This document shows, one piece after another, positions 21,369 to 31,386 of a DNA stretch of 33,719 bases. Position 1 is the first letter of the stretch; each line of letters opens with the position of its first letter. The position numbers and the translations under genes were made by a program. The DNA comes from Bacillota bacterium (GTDB taxonomy: Bacteria > Bacillota > Bacilli > Alicyclobacillales > SLC66), in assembly GCA_021846165.1 (NCBI GenBank), contig JAJZCL010000008.1:1-33719 (forward strand), given 5' to 3'. The notes beneath the pieces were generated by a model. That model worked only from the letters and a program-made list of their open reading frames with translations, made no database searches and had not been told where the DNA came from.

Positions 21369-22646
21369 TTAACAATGGAAAAATATACGATCTACCACAG
21401 CATCGTGATGACGTACAGCTTTTACAAGAAATGACGTTTGCGACAACGGTGTCGCCTTCCCCAGATCGTCAAAAAGATAGATTTCTTTCGATGCCGATAA
21501 CCCTCCCTCTCGCTGTCCGATCACTTCACGTACAGGTGCGCCATTGTCCTGATAAGCGCGACTGTCGATCCTGTCGTGAATCAGGTAGTATTCAAGCGGG
21601 TATCCCGCCTGCTCAACCTGTTTTCGGATCGAATCGTACAGGCTTTGCGCATCATCGCTGCCGACATCGACGCTGCGAAACATGCGCCGATCTAGCAGCC
21701 GCTCAGCCAAGTCGCGCAATACTGGGTCTGCGTGCCGCGACCAAATCCGCATCGCCGCCCACAAAATGTTGTCGTCAAGCTCTAGATACGCCGCCACCGC
21801 ATCCCTCTCGCCACTTTTCATTTCACCGCGCATCAAGCGGTTCAGCCCGTCAAACCCAGAAATATACGCATTTACCGCCTGCGCACGGGTGAGCATTTTT
21901 TCCAGCATCACTTCGGCCACGCGCGTCGTGCGATGAAAATAGACATTCAGGTACATATAGTAACGGCTCATGATGTAGTCTTCGGCGATGCTCTGCCCTT
22001 TTTTCAGATCGAGCCCCACTTCTACCTCGCCATCTACCTCGCCAATCCGCATCACATGCAGCAGCCATTCGACGTCAAACGCTCCGTATCCCGCGCCCGT
22101 AAACAAGGAGTCACGCAGCAGATAGTCCGTCCGATCCATATCAAGCTGACTGGAGAGGAGTTTGACGACGGCACGCGAAGGGGCAAACGTTCGCTCGACC
22201 ACTTCCGCCACTTGATTGGAGAACCCGCGCTGGTACGCCTCCAGCACCTGGTGAACCTCCGTATCGGGAGCGCGCAGAATGGCGATCGTCCAACGTTCAT
22301 GAGGTTCATTTGTCACCGATTCAAGCGCATGCGAAAACGGACCGTGCCCAATATCGTGCAGCAAGGCAGCCGCCATCGCGACGTGGCGAAACGAATACAG
22401 ATCCGATTCCAGCGCACCACGTTGCAATGCGGTCATATCCAGAAACCGCCGCATCAGGTGCGCGACACCTAGAGAGTGCAAAAACCGCGAGTGTTCCGCG
22501 CCAGGATACGCAATGTGACTCATGCCAAGCTGACGGATACGGCGCAGACGCTGCACTTCTTTCGTGTTGATCAGATCCACCAGCAACTGGTCATTATCGT
22601 CAAAAGCGATTAAGTTGTGTACGGGATCGCGAAAGCTTTTCACCAC
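21369..22646 (-). CDS. HD-domain phosphohydrolase (YwfO/dNTPase-like)
   Basis: 425 aa; RLRRIRQLGMSHIAYPGAEHSRFLHSLGVAHL, AALLHDIGHGPFSHALE (HD motif), QLDMDRTDYLLRDS. Confidence 0.9.
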   Translation of the reverse strand: MVKSFRDPVHNLIAFDDNDQLLVDLINTKEVQRLRRIRQLGMSHIAYPGAEHSRFLHSLGVAHLMRRFLDMTALQRGALESDLYSFRHVAMAAALLHDIGHGPFSHALESVTNEPHERWTIAILRAPDTEVHQVLEAYQRGFSNQVAEVVERTFAPSRAVVKLLSSQLDMDRTDYLLRDSLFTGAGYGAFDVEWLLHVMRIGEVDGEVEVGLDLKKGQSIAEDYIMSRYYMYLNVYFHRTTRVAEVMLEKMLTRAQAVNAYISGFDGLNRLMRGEMKSGERDAVAAYLELDDNILWAAMRIWSRHADPVLRDLAERLLDRRMFRSVDVGSDDAQSLYDSIRKQVEQAGYPLEYYLIHDRIDSRAYQDNGAPVREVIGQREGGLSASKEIYLFDDLGKATPLSQTSFLVKAVRHHDAVVDRIFFHC

Positions 22647-22750
22647 AGACCTCCTTAGCCCTCAGACATATTGCCATTGCCAAACACTTCGAAACATGGG
22701 ATGCTAGAATGTAAGTATGAATGGGACAACCCCGGGAGGCTAGGTTCTTT

Positions 22751-23686
22751 ATGAATGCGTATGAGCAAACCGTACTTTGCGATTGGCTGCGCGATGACGC
22801 CCAACCGGAAAAGCTGCCCGAGCGCTTGACCCGCCACTTTTCTGGCGGCGTCGGACGACTGGTGAGGGGCATCGAAAGACTCAACCACAAAAAGACACAG
22901 GCACTTTACGCCCGCCTTCAAGATGCGGCAAAAGCGATGATAATCCGCATTTTGGAACAATCTGCGTCGACCAAGCAATTAGATCGAGTGGAAAAGACCA
23001 TTCGTTCGCTTGGCGGCAACGCACACAGCGCCAGCGAGATCCGCATGCTGCCGCTCGCCATCAAGGACGAAGCGGCGCGACGCTTAGCTCAAACGCAGAC
23101 GATCACCGTCAGCGCGGAAGGCGTCACAGCCGGATTTTTGACGTCCCTGTTCGAACTTGTGCCGGGTCTTCAGGGCTTGATCGTGCCGACCATCCTTGCC
23201 GACCTCTACGCGACCATCCGACTGCTCGCGCAAAGCGCGGTGCAAATCGGCTACAGCTATGGGTACAACCTTCGCAACGAAGAGGACCTGCCGCACTTTC
23301 TCGTCGCCATGGCGCCCACAACCACCGATGCCCACCTCATCGAAGCCAAGCTCACCGCCCACCTGGCCGTGCGCGAATCGGCCACACTGGCGATGCGCAC
23401 CGCTTTGCAAAACGTCACGGTCAGCGCCTTGATGAGTGGTTCGCCATTCCTCGGTTCCCTTGTCGACGCCTTGGCCGCAAGGATTGCCCTGTATTTTATC
23501 GAAAAAGAAGGCAGTCTTCTCATCCCCATCGCAGGTGCCGTCTTACAAGGGGCGATCAACGCCTCCTTCGCCCGCATGAACTACCACGACGCCAAACGTT
23601 ACTTTCAACGCCAACACTTTATTGAGCGTTACGGCGTTGATTACCTTGAAGCGCAACTGGATTCGCTCCGACAAGGGACTGCCTAA
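22751..23686 (+). CDS. EcsC family protein
   Basis: AEGVTAGFLTSLFELVPGLQGLIVPTILADLYATIRLLAQSAVQIGYSYGYNL resembles the EcsC domain; start at internal ATG 22751 (GGGAGG upstream) preferred over 22721. Confidence 0.7.
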   Translation: MNAYEQTVLCDWLRDDAQPEKLPERLTRHFSGGVGRLVRGIERLNHKKTQALYARLQDAAKAMIIRILEQSASTKQLDRVEKTIRSLGGNAHSASEIRMLPLAIKDEAARRLAQTQTITVSAEGVTAGFLTSLFELVPGLQGLIVPTILADLYATIRLLAQSAVQIGYSYGYNLRNEEDLPHFLVAMAPTTTDAHLIEAKLTAHLAVRESATLAMRTALQNVTVSALMSGSPFLGSLVDALAARIALYFIEKEGSLLIPIAGAVLQGAINASFARMNYHDAKRYFQRQHFIERYGVDYLEAQLDSLRQGTA

Positions 23687-24111
23687 CTGTACTCTTCCCA
23701 CGTCAGGTCAAGCAGGATTTGCAGCGGCACCGCCTCGCTGTTTTGCAGCGTCATCCACGCCGACAGCGCTACGTTCAGGCCGCGTTCCTGCACGCTGACC
23801 TTCAATTCGGAGGTATCGACTTCCAGTCCAAGTTCCCCTTCCGGGAACCGATAAAACCCCTCCGTTTTTTTGCCGCTGACAAATGCATAATCGCTGGCCA
23901 CTCTGCCTTTGCGAACAATGCGCAACAGCGGATTTTCGGGATCGCTCACGTCAATGCTCATGCGTGCGCTCGTTCCCTTCCATTCTTCGCCTTCCTCTTT
24001 ATAAACAATCACGTATTTTTGATCAAAAAACGCGATCCGCGCCGTCGTGACCTGATCGGTTTCCAGTGAATGCATGCGCAGCGTTCCTAACGCCTGTCTT
24101 CTCTTCTCCAT
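23683..24111 (-). CDS. DUF1934 (YwiB-like) family protein
   Basis: MEKRRQALGTLRMHSLETDQVTTARIAFFDQKYVIVYKEEGE…KTEGFYRFPEGELGLEV beta-barrel pattern; adjacent to speB/speE. The upstream TTG at 24126 is an alternative start. Confidence 0.75.
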   Translation of the reverse strand: MEKRRQALGTLRMHSLETDQVTTARIAFFDQKYVIVYKEEGEEWKGTSARMSIDVSDPENPLLRIVRKGRVASDYAFVSGKKTEGFYRFPEGELGLEVDTSELKVSVQERGLNVALSAWMTLQNSEAVPLQILLDLTWEEYS

Positions 24112-24131
24112 CGTACCAACCTGCAAAATAA

Positions 24132-25016
24132 TTAGATGGCAAACGTGAGCAGCGCTTCTCGCACGATTTTCGCCGCCACGATTTGCGTTCGTTCTGTCGG
24201 ATCAAGCACTGGCGCCACTTCGACAAGATCAAACCCAACGACATTCAACCCCTGCATGACGTGGATGCTCTCGATCATTTCCCGCGACGTGATCCCACCC
24301 GCTTCGGCAGTGCCAGTCCCCGGCGCAAATGCGGGATCGAGTACGTCAATATCGATCGTGACATAGACGGGCGCATCGCCAAGCGCCGCCGCCACCTTGC
24401 GCAGCGGATTCAACACTTCATACGGGTAAAAATTCGTATAGGCGCGAGCGTACGCAAACTCTTCGCGCGTGCCCGAGCGAACCCCAAACTGGTATATATT
24501 CTCAGGCTTTAACAAATGCGCCGCCTGTTTGATCACCGCCGAGTGTGAAAGCGCCTCGCCCTCGTACTCGTCGCGCAAGTCCGCATGGGCGTCGATGTGG
24601 ATGATTTTCAAGTCTGGAATGCGGTTGGCAGCCGCGCGGATCGCACCGAGCGTCACAAGGTGTTCACCACCAAGACCCATCGGCAGCTTGCCGTCGTCCA
24701 GCCAGCGTCCCACATACCGCTCGATCAGTTCCAGGCTGCGACCCGCGTGACCGAACGGCAAAGGGATATCGCCGATGTCGAAGTACGCCGCCGCCTCCAG
24801 GTGCCGATCCAAATACGGGCTGTACTCTTCTAGCCCAATCGACACCTCGCGAATGCGCTGCGGCCCAAGCCTCGCCCCCGCGCGAAAAGAGGTCGTCCAG
24901 TCCATCGGCATGCCGTAAATCACGGCGCTTGCCAGGTCATAGTCATTGGTTGAACCGATAAACGTGCGTCCTGAATAAGCAAAATCAAACGGTTCCCGAT
25001 GCGACTTTTCTGTCAT
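24132..25016 (-). CDS. speB: Agmatinase
   Basis: 294 aa; [66 protein letters not shown]; ureohydrolase motifs. Confidence 0.96.
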   Translation of the reverse strand: MTEKSHREPFDFAYSGRTFIGSTNDYDLASAVIYGMPMDWTTSFRAGARLGPQRIREVSIGLEEYSPYLDRHLEAAAYFDIGDIPLPFGHAGRSLELIERYVGRWLDDGKLPMGLGGEHLVTLGAIRAAANRIPDLKIIHIDAHADLRDEYEGEALSHSAVIKQAAHLLKPENIYQFGVRSGTREEFAYARAYTNFYPYEVLNPLRKVAAALGDAPVYVTIDIDVLDPAFAPGTGTAEAGGITSREMIESIHVMQGLNVVGFDLVEVAPVLDPTERTQIVAAKIVREALLTFAI

Positions 25017-25843
25017 TTTAGCAATTCCCCCACAAACCGCGGCAATTCAAACGCAGAACGGTGAAGCTCCGGCGTGTAATACTTAGTGACAAGGCTGGCA
25101 CTCCGCGCCTGATCTGCAATCACCTGCGGGTCATACGTTTTCGAGCCGATGGTAAAGCTCCACAGCCCGCTTGGATAGGTGGGAATGGAGGCAAGGTACA
25201 GACCCGTGATCGGAAAGAGTGAACGCACATCAGCCTGAACACCGCGAATCAAGTCCCCATTAAAAAACGGCGACTCGCTTTGCGCGACGAACATCCCGTC
25301 CGGTTTCAGACCATGGTAAATGCTTTCGTAAAATGACTTGGCAAAAAGTCCGACCGCAGGTCCGATCGGATCGGTTGAATCGACGATGATGATGTCGTAC
25401 TCTCCCGGGTGTTCCTGCACATGGGCGATGCCGTCCCCCACTTCCACACGCGCACGCGCATCGTCAAGCGCCACAGAGATTTGCGGCAGGTATTCCTTCG
25501 CCACCTCGATCACGCGATCATCGATCTCCGCGAGTACCGCCAGTTCCACCGTCGGGTGCTTTAACACCTCTCGGATCACGCCGCCGTCGCCGCCGCCCAC
25601 CACCAGCACCTTTTGCGGATTCGGGTGCGCCGAAAGAGCGATGTGGACAATCATCTCATGATAAATGAACTCGTCCCGGTCGGTCGTCATTACGCACCCG
25701 TCCAAAACCAGCATACGCCCCCATTCCAGCGTATCGAGCATGGCCAGTTCCTGGTATGACGTGGTTTCCGTATGTAGGGTTTCCTTCAATTTTGCGGTGA
25801 TCCCAAAGTGCGGTGTCTGCTGCTCCGTATACCACAATTCCAA
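25013..25843 (-). CDS. speE: Spermidine synthase (polyamine aminopropyltransferase)
   Basis: 276 aa; [61 protein letters not shown]; 4-nt overlap with speB. Confidence 0.97.
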   Translation of the reverse strand: MELWYTEQQTPHFGITAKLKETLHTETTSYQELAMLDTLEWGRMLVLDGCVMTTDRDEFIYHEMIVHIALSAHPNPQKVLVVGGGDGGVIREVLKHPTVELAVLAEIDDRVIEVAKEYLPQISVALDDARARVEVGDGIAHVQEHPGEYDIIIVDSTDPIGPAVGLFAKSFYESIYHGLKPDGMFVAQSESPFFNGDLIRGVQADVRSLFPITGLYLASIPTYPSGLWSFTIGSKTYDPQVIADQARSASLVTKYYTPELHRSAFELPRFVGELLK

Positions 25844-25872
25844 ACCTGTTCACCCCTTTGCATTTCGACGCT

Positions 25873-25881
25873 ATTATACCA
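25873..25881 (-). promoter_or_regulatory. Extended -10 promoter element for speE-speB
   Basis: Minus strand TGGTATAAT (TGnTATAAT) about 30 nt upstream of the speE TTG start; no canonical -35 at 17 bp. Confidence 0.5.
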
Positions 25882-25955
25882 CTAGACGGCAAGTCAAGGC
25901 CGTTTAGGAATCCTCCCCTCAGGCGATACTAACCATGGAAAAGGGAGGAAGCCAA

Positions 25956-28028
25956 ATGGCGCATGACACCCACCACACCATGAGAAGGTCTTTTTCGATT
26001 AGCAAACTATTTATTATACGGAGCAAAATCCCAAAATCCGTGAAGCGCTTTGCGACGGCCTCGGTGGTCACCGGATTCGGGCTTGCCGCGCTGCTTGTCA
26101 CGTATTTGCGCTTTACGCCGCTCCCCCCTAGCGTCATGTACGACCCTTCCGATATCAAGGCCAAGAACGGCACGAGCCTCGGTCACCTGATTGCGGACGG
26201 GGTAGAGCGGGAAATTGTTCCGCTCCAGTCTGTGCCGATCTACCTGCAAGAGGCAACCATCGCGGTGGAGGACAACGCCTTTTACAGCCACAACGGCGTC
26301 AATTTGAAAGGCATCATCAGGGCGTTTCTCGCCAACCTGCACGCTGGACGCATCGTTCAGGGCGGTTCCACGATCACTCAACAACTCGCTAAAAACCTAT
26401 TTCTGAGCAACGACCGCACCATCTGGCGCAAGGTTCGCGAAACCCTGTACGCGCTGCAACTAGAGTGGCGCTTCTCCAAATCGCAGATCCTCGCCGATTA
26501 CCTGAACAGCATTTACTACGGGAACGGCGCGACAGGAGTTGGTACGGCGGCGGAATACTACTTTGGCAAGCCGGTTGCGCGTCTTGACCTTGCAGAAAGC
26601 ACGCTGCTCGCTGGTTTGCCGAAAGGACCGAGCCTGTACTCGCCGTTGCAGCATCATCATGCGGCGAAAGAACGGCAGCGCGCCGTGCTGGAGGCGATGA
26701 TAAACGCCGGATTCCTGACGCCGAGCGCAGCCCACGCCGCTTTTCTCGAACCCCTGCACTTTGCCCATCACCAAGCGGTCGGTTCGATCGCCCCGTACTT
26801 TCTAGATGCGGTTGAAACGGCGGCGACACGAGATTTTTCCCTGAAAAAAGAAGACCTTTACCGCGGCGGCTATGTCGTTCAAACCGCTATCGCAGCCCCT
26901 CTGCAGAGAACCCTCAACCGTTCGTTCGCCACGCGCCTGGCCGACTACCCCGGACTGGAGGCGGCGGCGGTGGTGCTTGATCCGAAAACCGGAGACATTC
27001 TCGCCTATGCGGGCGGACGCAACTACCGCACCAGTCCGTTTGATCGCACACAAGCGCGGCGCCAGCCTGGCTCTACGTTCAAACCATTCTTGTTTGCGGC
27101 CGCGCTCGACCACGGATTGACGCCCGCCCTGCACATGCTGAGCGCTCCTAAAATCATCCACTATGACAAAGGACACCCTTATGTCGTCCACAACTTCGGC
27201 GACCTATACACGCACCGGCAAATCAGCATGCGCCAGGCGATTGCCCACTCTGACAATGTGTTTGCGGTTTCCACGGAAATGCTGACCGGTTTGGATCAGG
27301 TCATCCGCGAGGCGAAACTGTTTGGGTTACCGCCTAACATGTTGCCGTACCCTTCGCTTGCGCTGGGCGTGTTCCCCGCATCGACGCTCGAACTGGCAAG
27401 AGCCTACGCCGTGTTTGCCAACGGTGGGTACCTGATCAAACCGCGTTTTTTTTCGCAAATCACTGACAAGGAAGGCCATTCGCTCTACCAGGAACCAGAG
27501 GAAAAGATACTCGCCATTTCGCCCGCTACCAGTTATCAGATTGCCGATCTGCTCAAAAGCGTGATGGAACAAGGCGGCACCGGGTACCGCGTGGCGCGGC
27601 GATTGCCTTCTGGCATCGCGGCCAAAACTGGCACCACCGATACGGATGCGTGGATGGTCGGATTTACGCCGAGTCGCGTGTGCGCGGTCTGGGTCGGCTA
27701 CGACAGGCCGCGTCCGCTCGACAGCGTCGAATCCCACTTGCCGTCAACGATTTTTGCGGATGTGATGAAAGCCGCCTTAGCCGCCGCCCCGCGCGACACC
27801 GTGCAGGTGCCGGGGGAACTGGTGCGGCGCGCGATCGACCCGGAAACGGGGCAACTGGCCACCAGCGCTTGCCCCACTCAGGAATCCGATTATTTTGTCA
27901 TGGGCAGCGAACCGGCAGAGTCCTGTGCCGCTCATCCGGTTCATACCGCTGCCCCTGGCGACCACGTACACCAACTCTTTCATTCGTTTACGCGCTGGTT
28001 CCAAAAAATAACGAGCCAAATGCACTGA
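25956..28028 (+). CDS. pbpG: Class A penicillin-binding protein (PBP1A family, PbpG-like)
   Basis: Transglycosylase motifs AVEDNAFYSHNGVN, GGSTITQQLAKNLFLS, and transpeptidase SXXK QPGSTFKPFLF, AHSDN, KTGTTDTDAW; start at internal ATG 25956 (AAGGGAGG SD) preferred. Confidence 0.93.
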   Translation: MAHDTHHTMRRSFSISKLFIIRSKIPKSVKRFATASVVTGFGLAALLVTYLRFTPLPPSVMYDPSDIKAKNGTSLGHLIADGVEREIVPLQSVPIYLQEATIAVEDNAFYSHNGVNLKGIIRAFLANLHAGRIVQGGSTITQQLAKNLFLSNDRTIWRKVRETLYALQLEWRFSKSQILADYLNSIYYGNGATGVGTAAEYYFGKPVARLDLAESTLLAGLPKGPSLYSPLQHHHAAKERQRAVLEAMINAGFLTPSAAHAAFLEPLHFAHHQAVGSIAPYFLDAVETAATRDFSLKKEDLYRGGYVVQTAIAAPLQRTLNRSFATRLADYPGLEAAAVVLDPKTGDILAYAGGRNYRTSPFDRTQARRQPGSTFKPFLFAAALDHGLTPALHMLSAPKIIHYDKGHPYVVHNFGDLYTHRQISMRQAIAHSDNVFAVSTEMLTGLDQVIREAKLFGLPPNMLPYPSLALGVFPASTLELARAYAVFANGGYLIKPRFFSQITDKEGHSLYQEPEEKILAISPATSYQIADLLKSVMEQGGTGYRVARRLPSGIAAKTGTTDTDAWMVGFTPSRVCAVWVGYDRPRPLDSVESHLPSTIFADVMKAALAAAPRDTVQVPGELVRRAIDPETGQLATSACPTQESDYFVMGSEPAESCAAHPVHTAAPGDHVHQLFHSFTRWFQKITSQMH

Positions 28029-28086
28029 ACTCCTTGTTTTGTGGTAGAATCGAAGACGAATTTTGGATTGATAAGTGAGGGATCCC

Positions 28087-29286
28087 ATGCTGGAATTATC
28101 CGCTCGGGCGAAGTCGATCTCGCCATCGCCCACGCTGTCTATCGATACTAAAACGAAAGCGCTCAAGGCTTCTGGTGTGGACGTGGTCAACTTGAGCGTA
28201 GGGGAACCGGATTTCCCTACACCTGATCGCGCCGCCTTGGCTGGTGTCGCGGCAATCACCAGCCAGTTCACGAAATACACTGATGTGTCGGGCATTTTGG
28301 AACTCAGGCAAGCCATCGCAGACAAGCTCAACGCAGAAAACGGACTATCGTATGCCCCCTCGGAGATTATCGTTTCCTCGGGCGCCAAGCACTCTCTTTA
28401 CAACATTTTTATGGTTATTCTGAATCCCGGCGACGAGGTACTGCTGCCCGCCCCGTATTGGGTCAGCTACCCCGAGCAAATCCGCCTAGCGGGCGGAGTG
28501 GTCGTGGCCATGCCAACGAATGAGTCGACTCACTTCAAGATTACGCCCGCGCAACTTGAGGCGGCAATCACGGACAAGACCAAGGCGATCCTGATCAACT
28601 CGCCAAGCAACCCGACGGGCGCGGTGTACACGCAAAATGAATTACAGGCATTAGCGAAAGTGATCGAACAGCACGATCTGTTTGTCGTCAGCGACGAGAT
28701 CTATGAGCAACTGATCTATGGTGTGGAACACTATAGCATTGCGAAATTCAGCGAAACGCTTAAAGAACGCACGTTTCTCGTGAACGGCTTTTCCAAAACG
28801 TACGCCATGACCGGCTGGCGCGTCGGCTACGTGGCTGGCCCTGCGCCGTATATTAAGGCGATGTCGAGCTTCCAATCGCACACGACCGCTAATCCCGCCT
28901 CGATTTCACAGAAGGCCGCGCTGGGGGCGCTCGGCACGTTTGATGCCAGGCATCGAGAAGAGTTTCAGGCGCGCCGCGACTACGTTTTGGATCAGCTGCG
29001 AACGCTGAACGGCGTGACCTGTGCAAAGCCGGACGGGGCGTTTTATGTATTTCCCAACATCAAGGGAGTGCTTGGCAAGCGCTTTAAAAAAGGCAACGGG
29101 GACACGGTTGCCCTTCAATCGGTCGATCAGTTTTGCGAGGAGTTGCTGACCGAGGTGCATGTTTCCACTGTGCCCGGCACAGGGTTTGGTGCGCCAGACA
29201 ACTTCCGCATCTCCTACGCGACATCGCAGGCGCAATTGGAGAAGGCGATGGGGCGCATGAAGGACTTTTTTGGACGAATTGAGTAA
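28087..29286 (+). CDS. Aspartate aminotransferase (fold type I PLP enzyme)
   Basis: LSVGEPDFPTPD, NSPSNPTGAVYT, VNGFSKTYAMTGWRVGYVAGP, FRISYATS; start at ATG 28087. Confidence 0.93.
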   Translation: MLELSARAKSISPSPTLSIDTKTKALKASGVDVVNLSVGEPDFPTPDRAALAGVAAITSQFTKYTDVSGILELRQAIADKLNAENGLSYAPSEIIVSSGAKHSLYNIFMVILNPGDEVLLPAPYWVSYPEQIRLAGGVVVAMPTNESTHFKITPAQLEAAITDKTKAILINSPSNPTGAVYTQNELQALAKVIEQHDLFVVSDEIYEQLIYGVEHYSIAKFSETLKERTFLVNGFSKTYAMTGWRVGYVAGPAPYIKAMSSFQSHTTANPASISQKAALGALGTFDARHREEFQARRDYVLDQLRTLNGVTCAKPDGAFYVFPNIKGVLGKRFKKGNGDTVALQSVDQFCEELLTEVHVSTVPGTGFGAPDNFRISYATSQAQLEKAMGRMKDFFGRIE

Positions 29287-29308
29287 ACTCGCTGATTTCT
29301 GCAGCATC

Positions 29309-29358
29309 GACCCCTCATTGGGCTTTTTTGCCGCCCTGTAGCAGGGGTCTTTGTTTTT
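29309..29358 (+). terminator. Intrinsic terminator of aspartate aminotransferase gene
   Basis: GACCCC … GGGC…GCCC … GGGGTC nested stem followed by TTTGTTTTT. Confidence 0.6.
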
Positions 29359-29423
29359 GCACCATACCGCGCCCGCACTCATACCTTAAAAGTGGATCCG
29401 TGTTTTTTAGGGGGGGAAACGGC

Positions 29424-30044
29424 ATGAATCCAATCCGTTTAGTCAAGATGGAAAGCCCACAACCAGTCCGCGGCAAAAAATCAGTATCCACACGAAGCCG
29501 CGGCAGGTCTGCCAGCGCCAGCAAACGTCCACAGAAAAAACGCCCGACAAGTTCTTCCACAAGTTCATCCAAAGCGACATCCGAAACGCCTAACTGGAGC
29601 AAAATCCTATCGCCCAAAAACATGGAAGATTCGCTGAACACCATCTCTACACTGCGCAACTTTTGCAAGCGGTGCATTCGCTATGTGCAACAAGCGGACG
29701 GACTGCTCGATACACTGTATGTGACCACCAATTCCCTTCAAGAGTCCGGTCTCCTTAAAAAACTGGCCGAAACGAAAGGAAAGAATTTGAATACTGCGGA
29801 TTTGACCACGATGCTGATGGCACTGATGAATTCGCCGCTCGGCAACTCGTTTTTCAAGCGCTTCACGAGCGGTGCCGACACCTCAGACAACACGACCGAA
29901 GTGACGGCGCCAAACGCGAGCGCCCAGCCCGCGCCACTGCCTACACCCGCACGCCAACCGCAAAGCGCGGCTGCAACTGAACAAAGTCAACTAAGCCGCC
30001 CACAGTACCCGAACGGCATGCAGCCTCCCCCCTATGGGTATTAA
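29424..30044 (+). CDS. Hypothetical Ser/Arg/Lys-rich protein with Pro-rich C-terminus (possible spore-associated)
   Basis: MNPIRLVKMESPQPVRGKKSVSTRSRGRSASASKRPQKKRPTSSSTSSS… ending QYPNGMQPPPYGY; ATG at 29424 with a GGGGGG SD. Confidence 0.65.
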   Translation: MNPIRLVKMESPQPVRGKKSVSTRSRGRSASASKRPQKKRPTSSSTSSSKATSETPNWSKILSPKNMEDSLNTISTLRNFCKRCIRYVQQADGLLDTLYVTTNSLQESGLLKKLAETKGKNLNTADLTTMLMALMNSPLGNSFFKRFTSGADTSDNTTEVTAPNASAQPAPLPTPARQPQSAAATEQSQLSRPQYPNGMQPPPYGY

Positions 30045-30092
30045 AAAAAGGCGTCATCCCGTTCGAGGTTGGAAAGGGATGACGCCTTTTTT
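30043..30092. terminator. Bidirectional intrinsic terminator between convergent genes
   Basis: AAAAAAAGGCGTCATCCC…GGGATGACGCCTTTTTT perfect long stem flanked by A and T tracts. Confidence 0.92.
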
Positions 30093-30534
30093 ACTTGACA
30101 AACTTTTTGATTTCCTTGATGGTTTTTTCATCCACCCGATCGGCCGCATACTTTTTGGCGATTTCCTCCACCGACATGTTGGGCCCTTTGTCGCCCGCGT
30201 TTTTGGTGATGTCGGTATACGCATTCATAAAGGCGTCGATTCGCTTCGGATCCACCTTGACGCCGATTTCCTGCGCGATGTTTTCCGTAAGCTGCCTGAC
30301 CGTTTGCGGATCCCTCCACTCTTCCGGCTTCATGTTCTTTACCTTTTTGAGGGCGTCGAACAGATTGCCGCGGTCAATGCGCTTGATGTTTTCTTTCAAA
30401 ATTTCCAAGGATCCGGCAGGTTCAGCTACTGGCGCACTGTCATGCGCGGCAGCGCTTCTGCTCGGTTCCGCTGGCGCACGGGTTTTGGCACTTTTCTTCG
30501 GCGCACCTGTTCGTTTTGCCATGTTTTTTCGCAT
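30091..30534 (-). CDS. Small basic protein, possibly SpoVIF-like sporulation protein
   Basis: MRKNMAKRTGAPKKSAKTRAPAEP… then NLFDALKKVKNMKPEEWRDPQTVRQLTENIAQEIGVKVDPKRIDAFMNAY, weakly like SpoVIF (…DEKTVRQLI…); ATG 30534 preceded by AAGGGGG. Confidence 0.55.
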   Translation of the reverse strand: MRKNMAKRTGAPKKSAKTRAPAEPSRSAAAHDSAPVAEPAGSLEILKENIKRIDRGNLFDALKKVKNMKPEEWRDPQTVRQLTENIAQEIGVKVDPKRIDAFMNAYTDITKNAGDKGPNMSVEEIAKKYAADRVDEKTIKEIKKFVK

Positions 30535-30705
30535 GCGAATCCCCCTTGTCAAGCGATCGTTCTTTGTTGACGCTACACTATACGGACAGGAGATTGATTC
30601 AGTCACCGCTAACGCCCAGATTGCGCCGTTCCATTCCTTTCGCTGCGCTTGACCATACGCGCAACGCGCGTGTTGCATACCTTGAATGCAAAGGAGGTAT
30701 CCCTT

Positions 30706-31386
30706 ATGCACCTATCCGTTTACGGCGACTCCATCGCGGCCGCATACGGCCTCAATCCCGCGCAAGGATTCGTTCCCAAACTCGCGAACCACCTAAGCAC
30801 TTATTCGCAGACCGTCACGCGCTATTTCAATTTCGGACAGGACGGCATGACCAGTTGGGAACTCGCGAGCGCGTTTCTGAATCACGCCGATTGGTGGGAC
30901 GGTTTGCGCGGCGCAAGCGCGATTTGCATTCTGATCGGCGGCGACGACCTGATACAGGAGGCGGCGATCCTGCTCGGAGCGCACTCTGACCGTGCGCAAA
31001 AGCGCACGTTTGCACGCAGTCGCACTGCGTACTTGGCACTGCTCGCCGCGGCGTCAAGTCTTAAAAATAAGAGTGCCAGACTCGCCGTCGGCACCCTGTA
31101 TAACCCGTTCCCGCAAACGCCTGCCGCCGAGGCGGCGATCAACTTGTACAACACTCAAATCATCCTTCCCGCCGCGAAGCGTTACGGTGTTCCCGTCGCC
31201 CCGATTCACGCTGCGTTTGCGGGTGCGCAAGCGGAGTTGATCCTCGGGTACAAGACCGGTGTCGCAGGGACGCCCGGCAACCACGGCGTGCGTTACCCGA
31301 TACACCCGAACGCGCACGGCCAAACGGTGATTGCGGGCGCATTCGCCTCGACGCTCGTGGGCTCACTCCCGTCACCAAAACAGTGA
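30706..31386 (+). CDS. SGNH/GDSL-family hydrolase
   Basis: VYGDSIAAAYGL (block I), GGDDL in the block III position, HPNAHG (block V); ATG 30706 preceded by GGAGG. Confidence 0.8.
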   Translation: MHLSVYGDSIAAAYGLNPAQGFVPKLANHLSTYSQTVTRYFNFGQDGMTSWELASAFLNHADWWDGLRGASAICILIGGDDLIQEAAILLGAHSDRAQKRTFARSRTAYLALLAAASSLKNKSARLAVGTLYNPFPQTPAAEAAINLYNTQIILPAAKRYGVPVAPIHAAFAGAQAELILGYKTGVAGTPGNHGVRYPIHPNAHGQTVIAGAFASTLVGSLPSPKQ

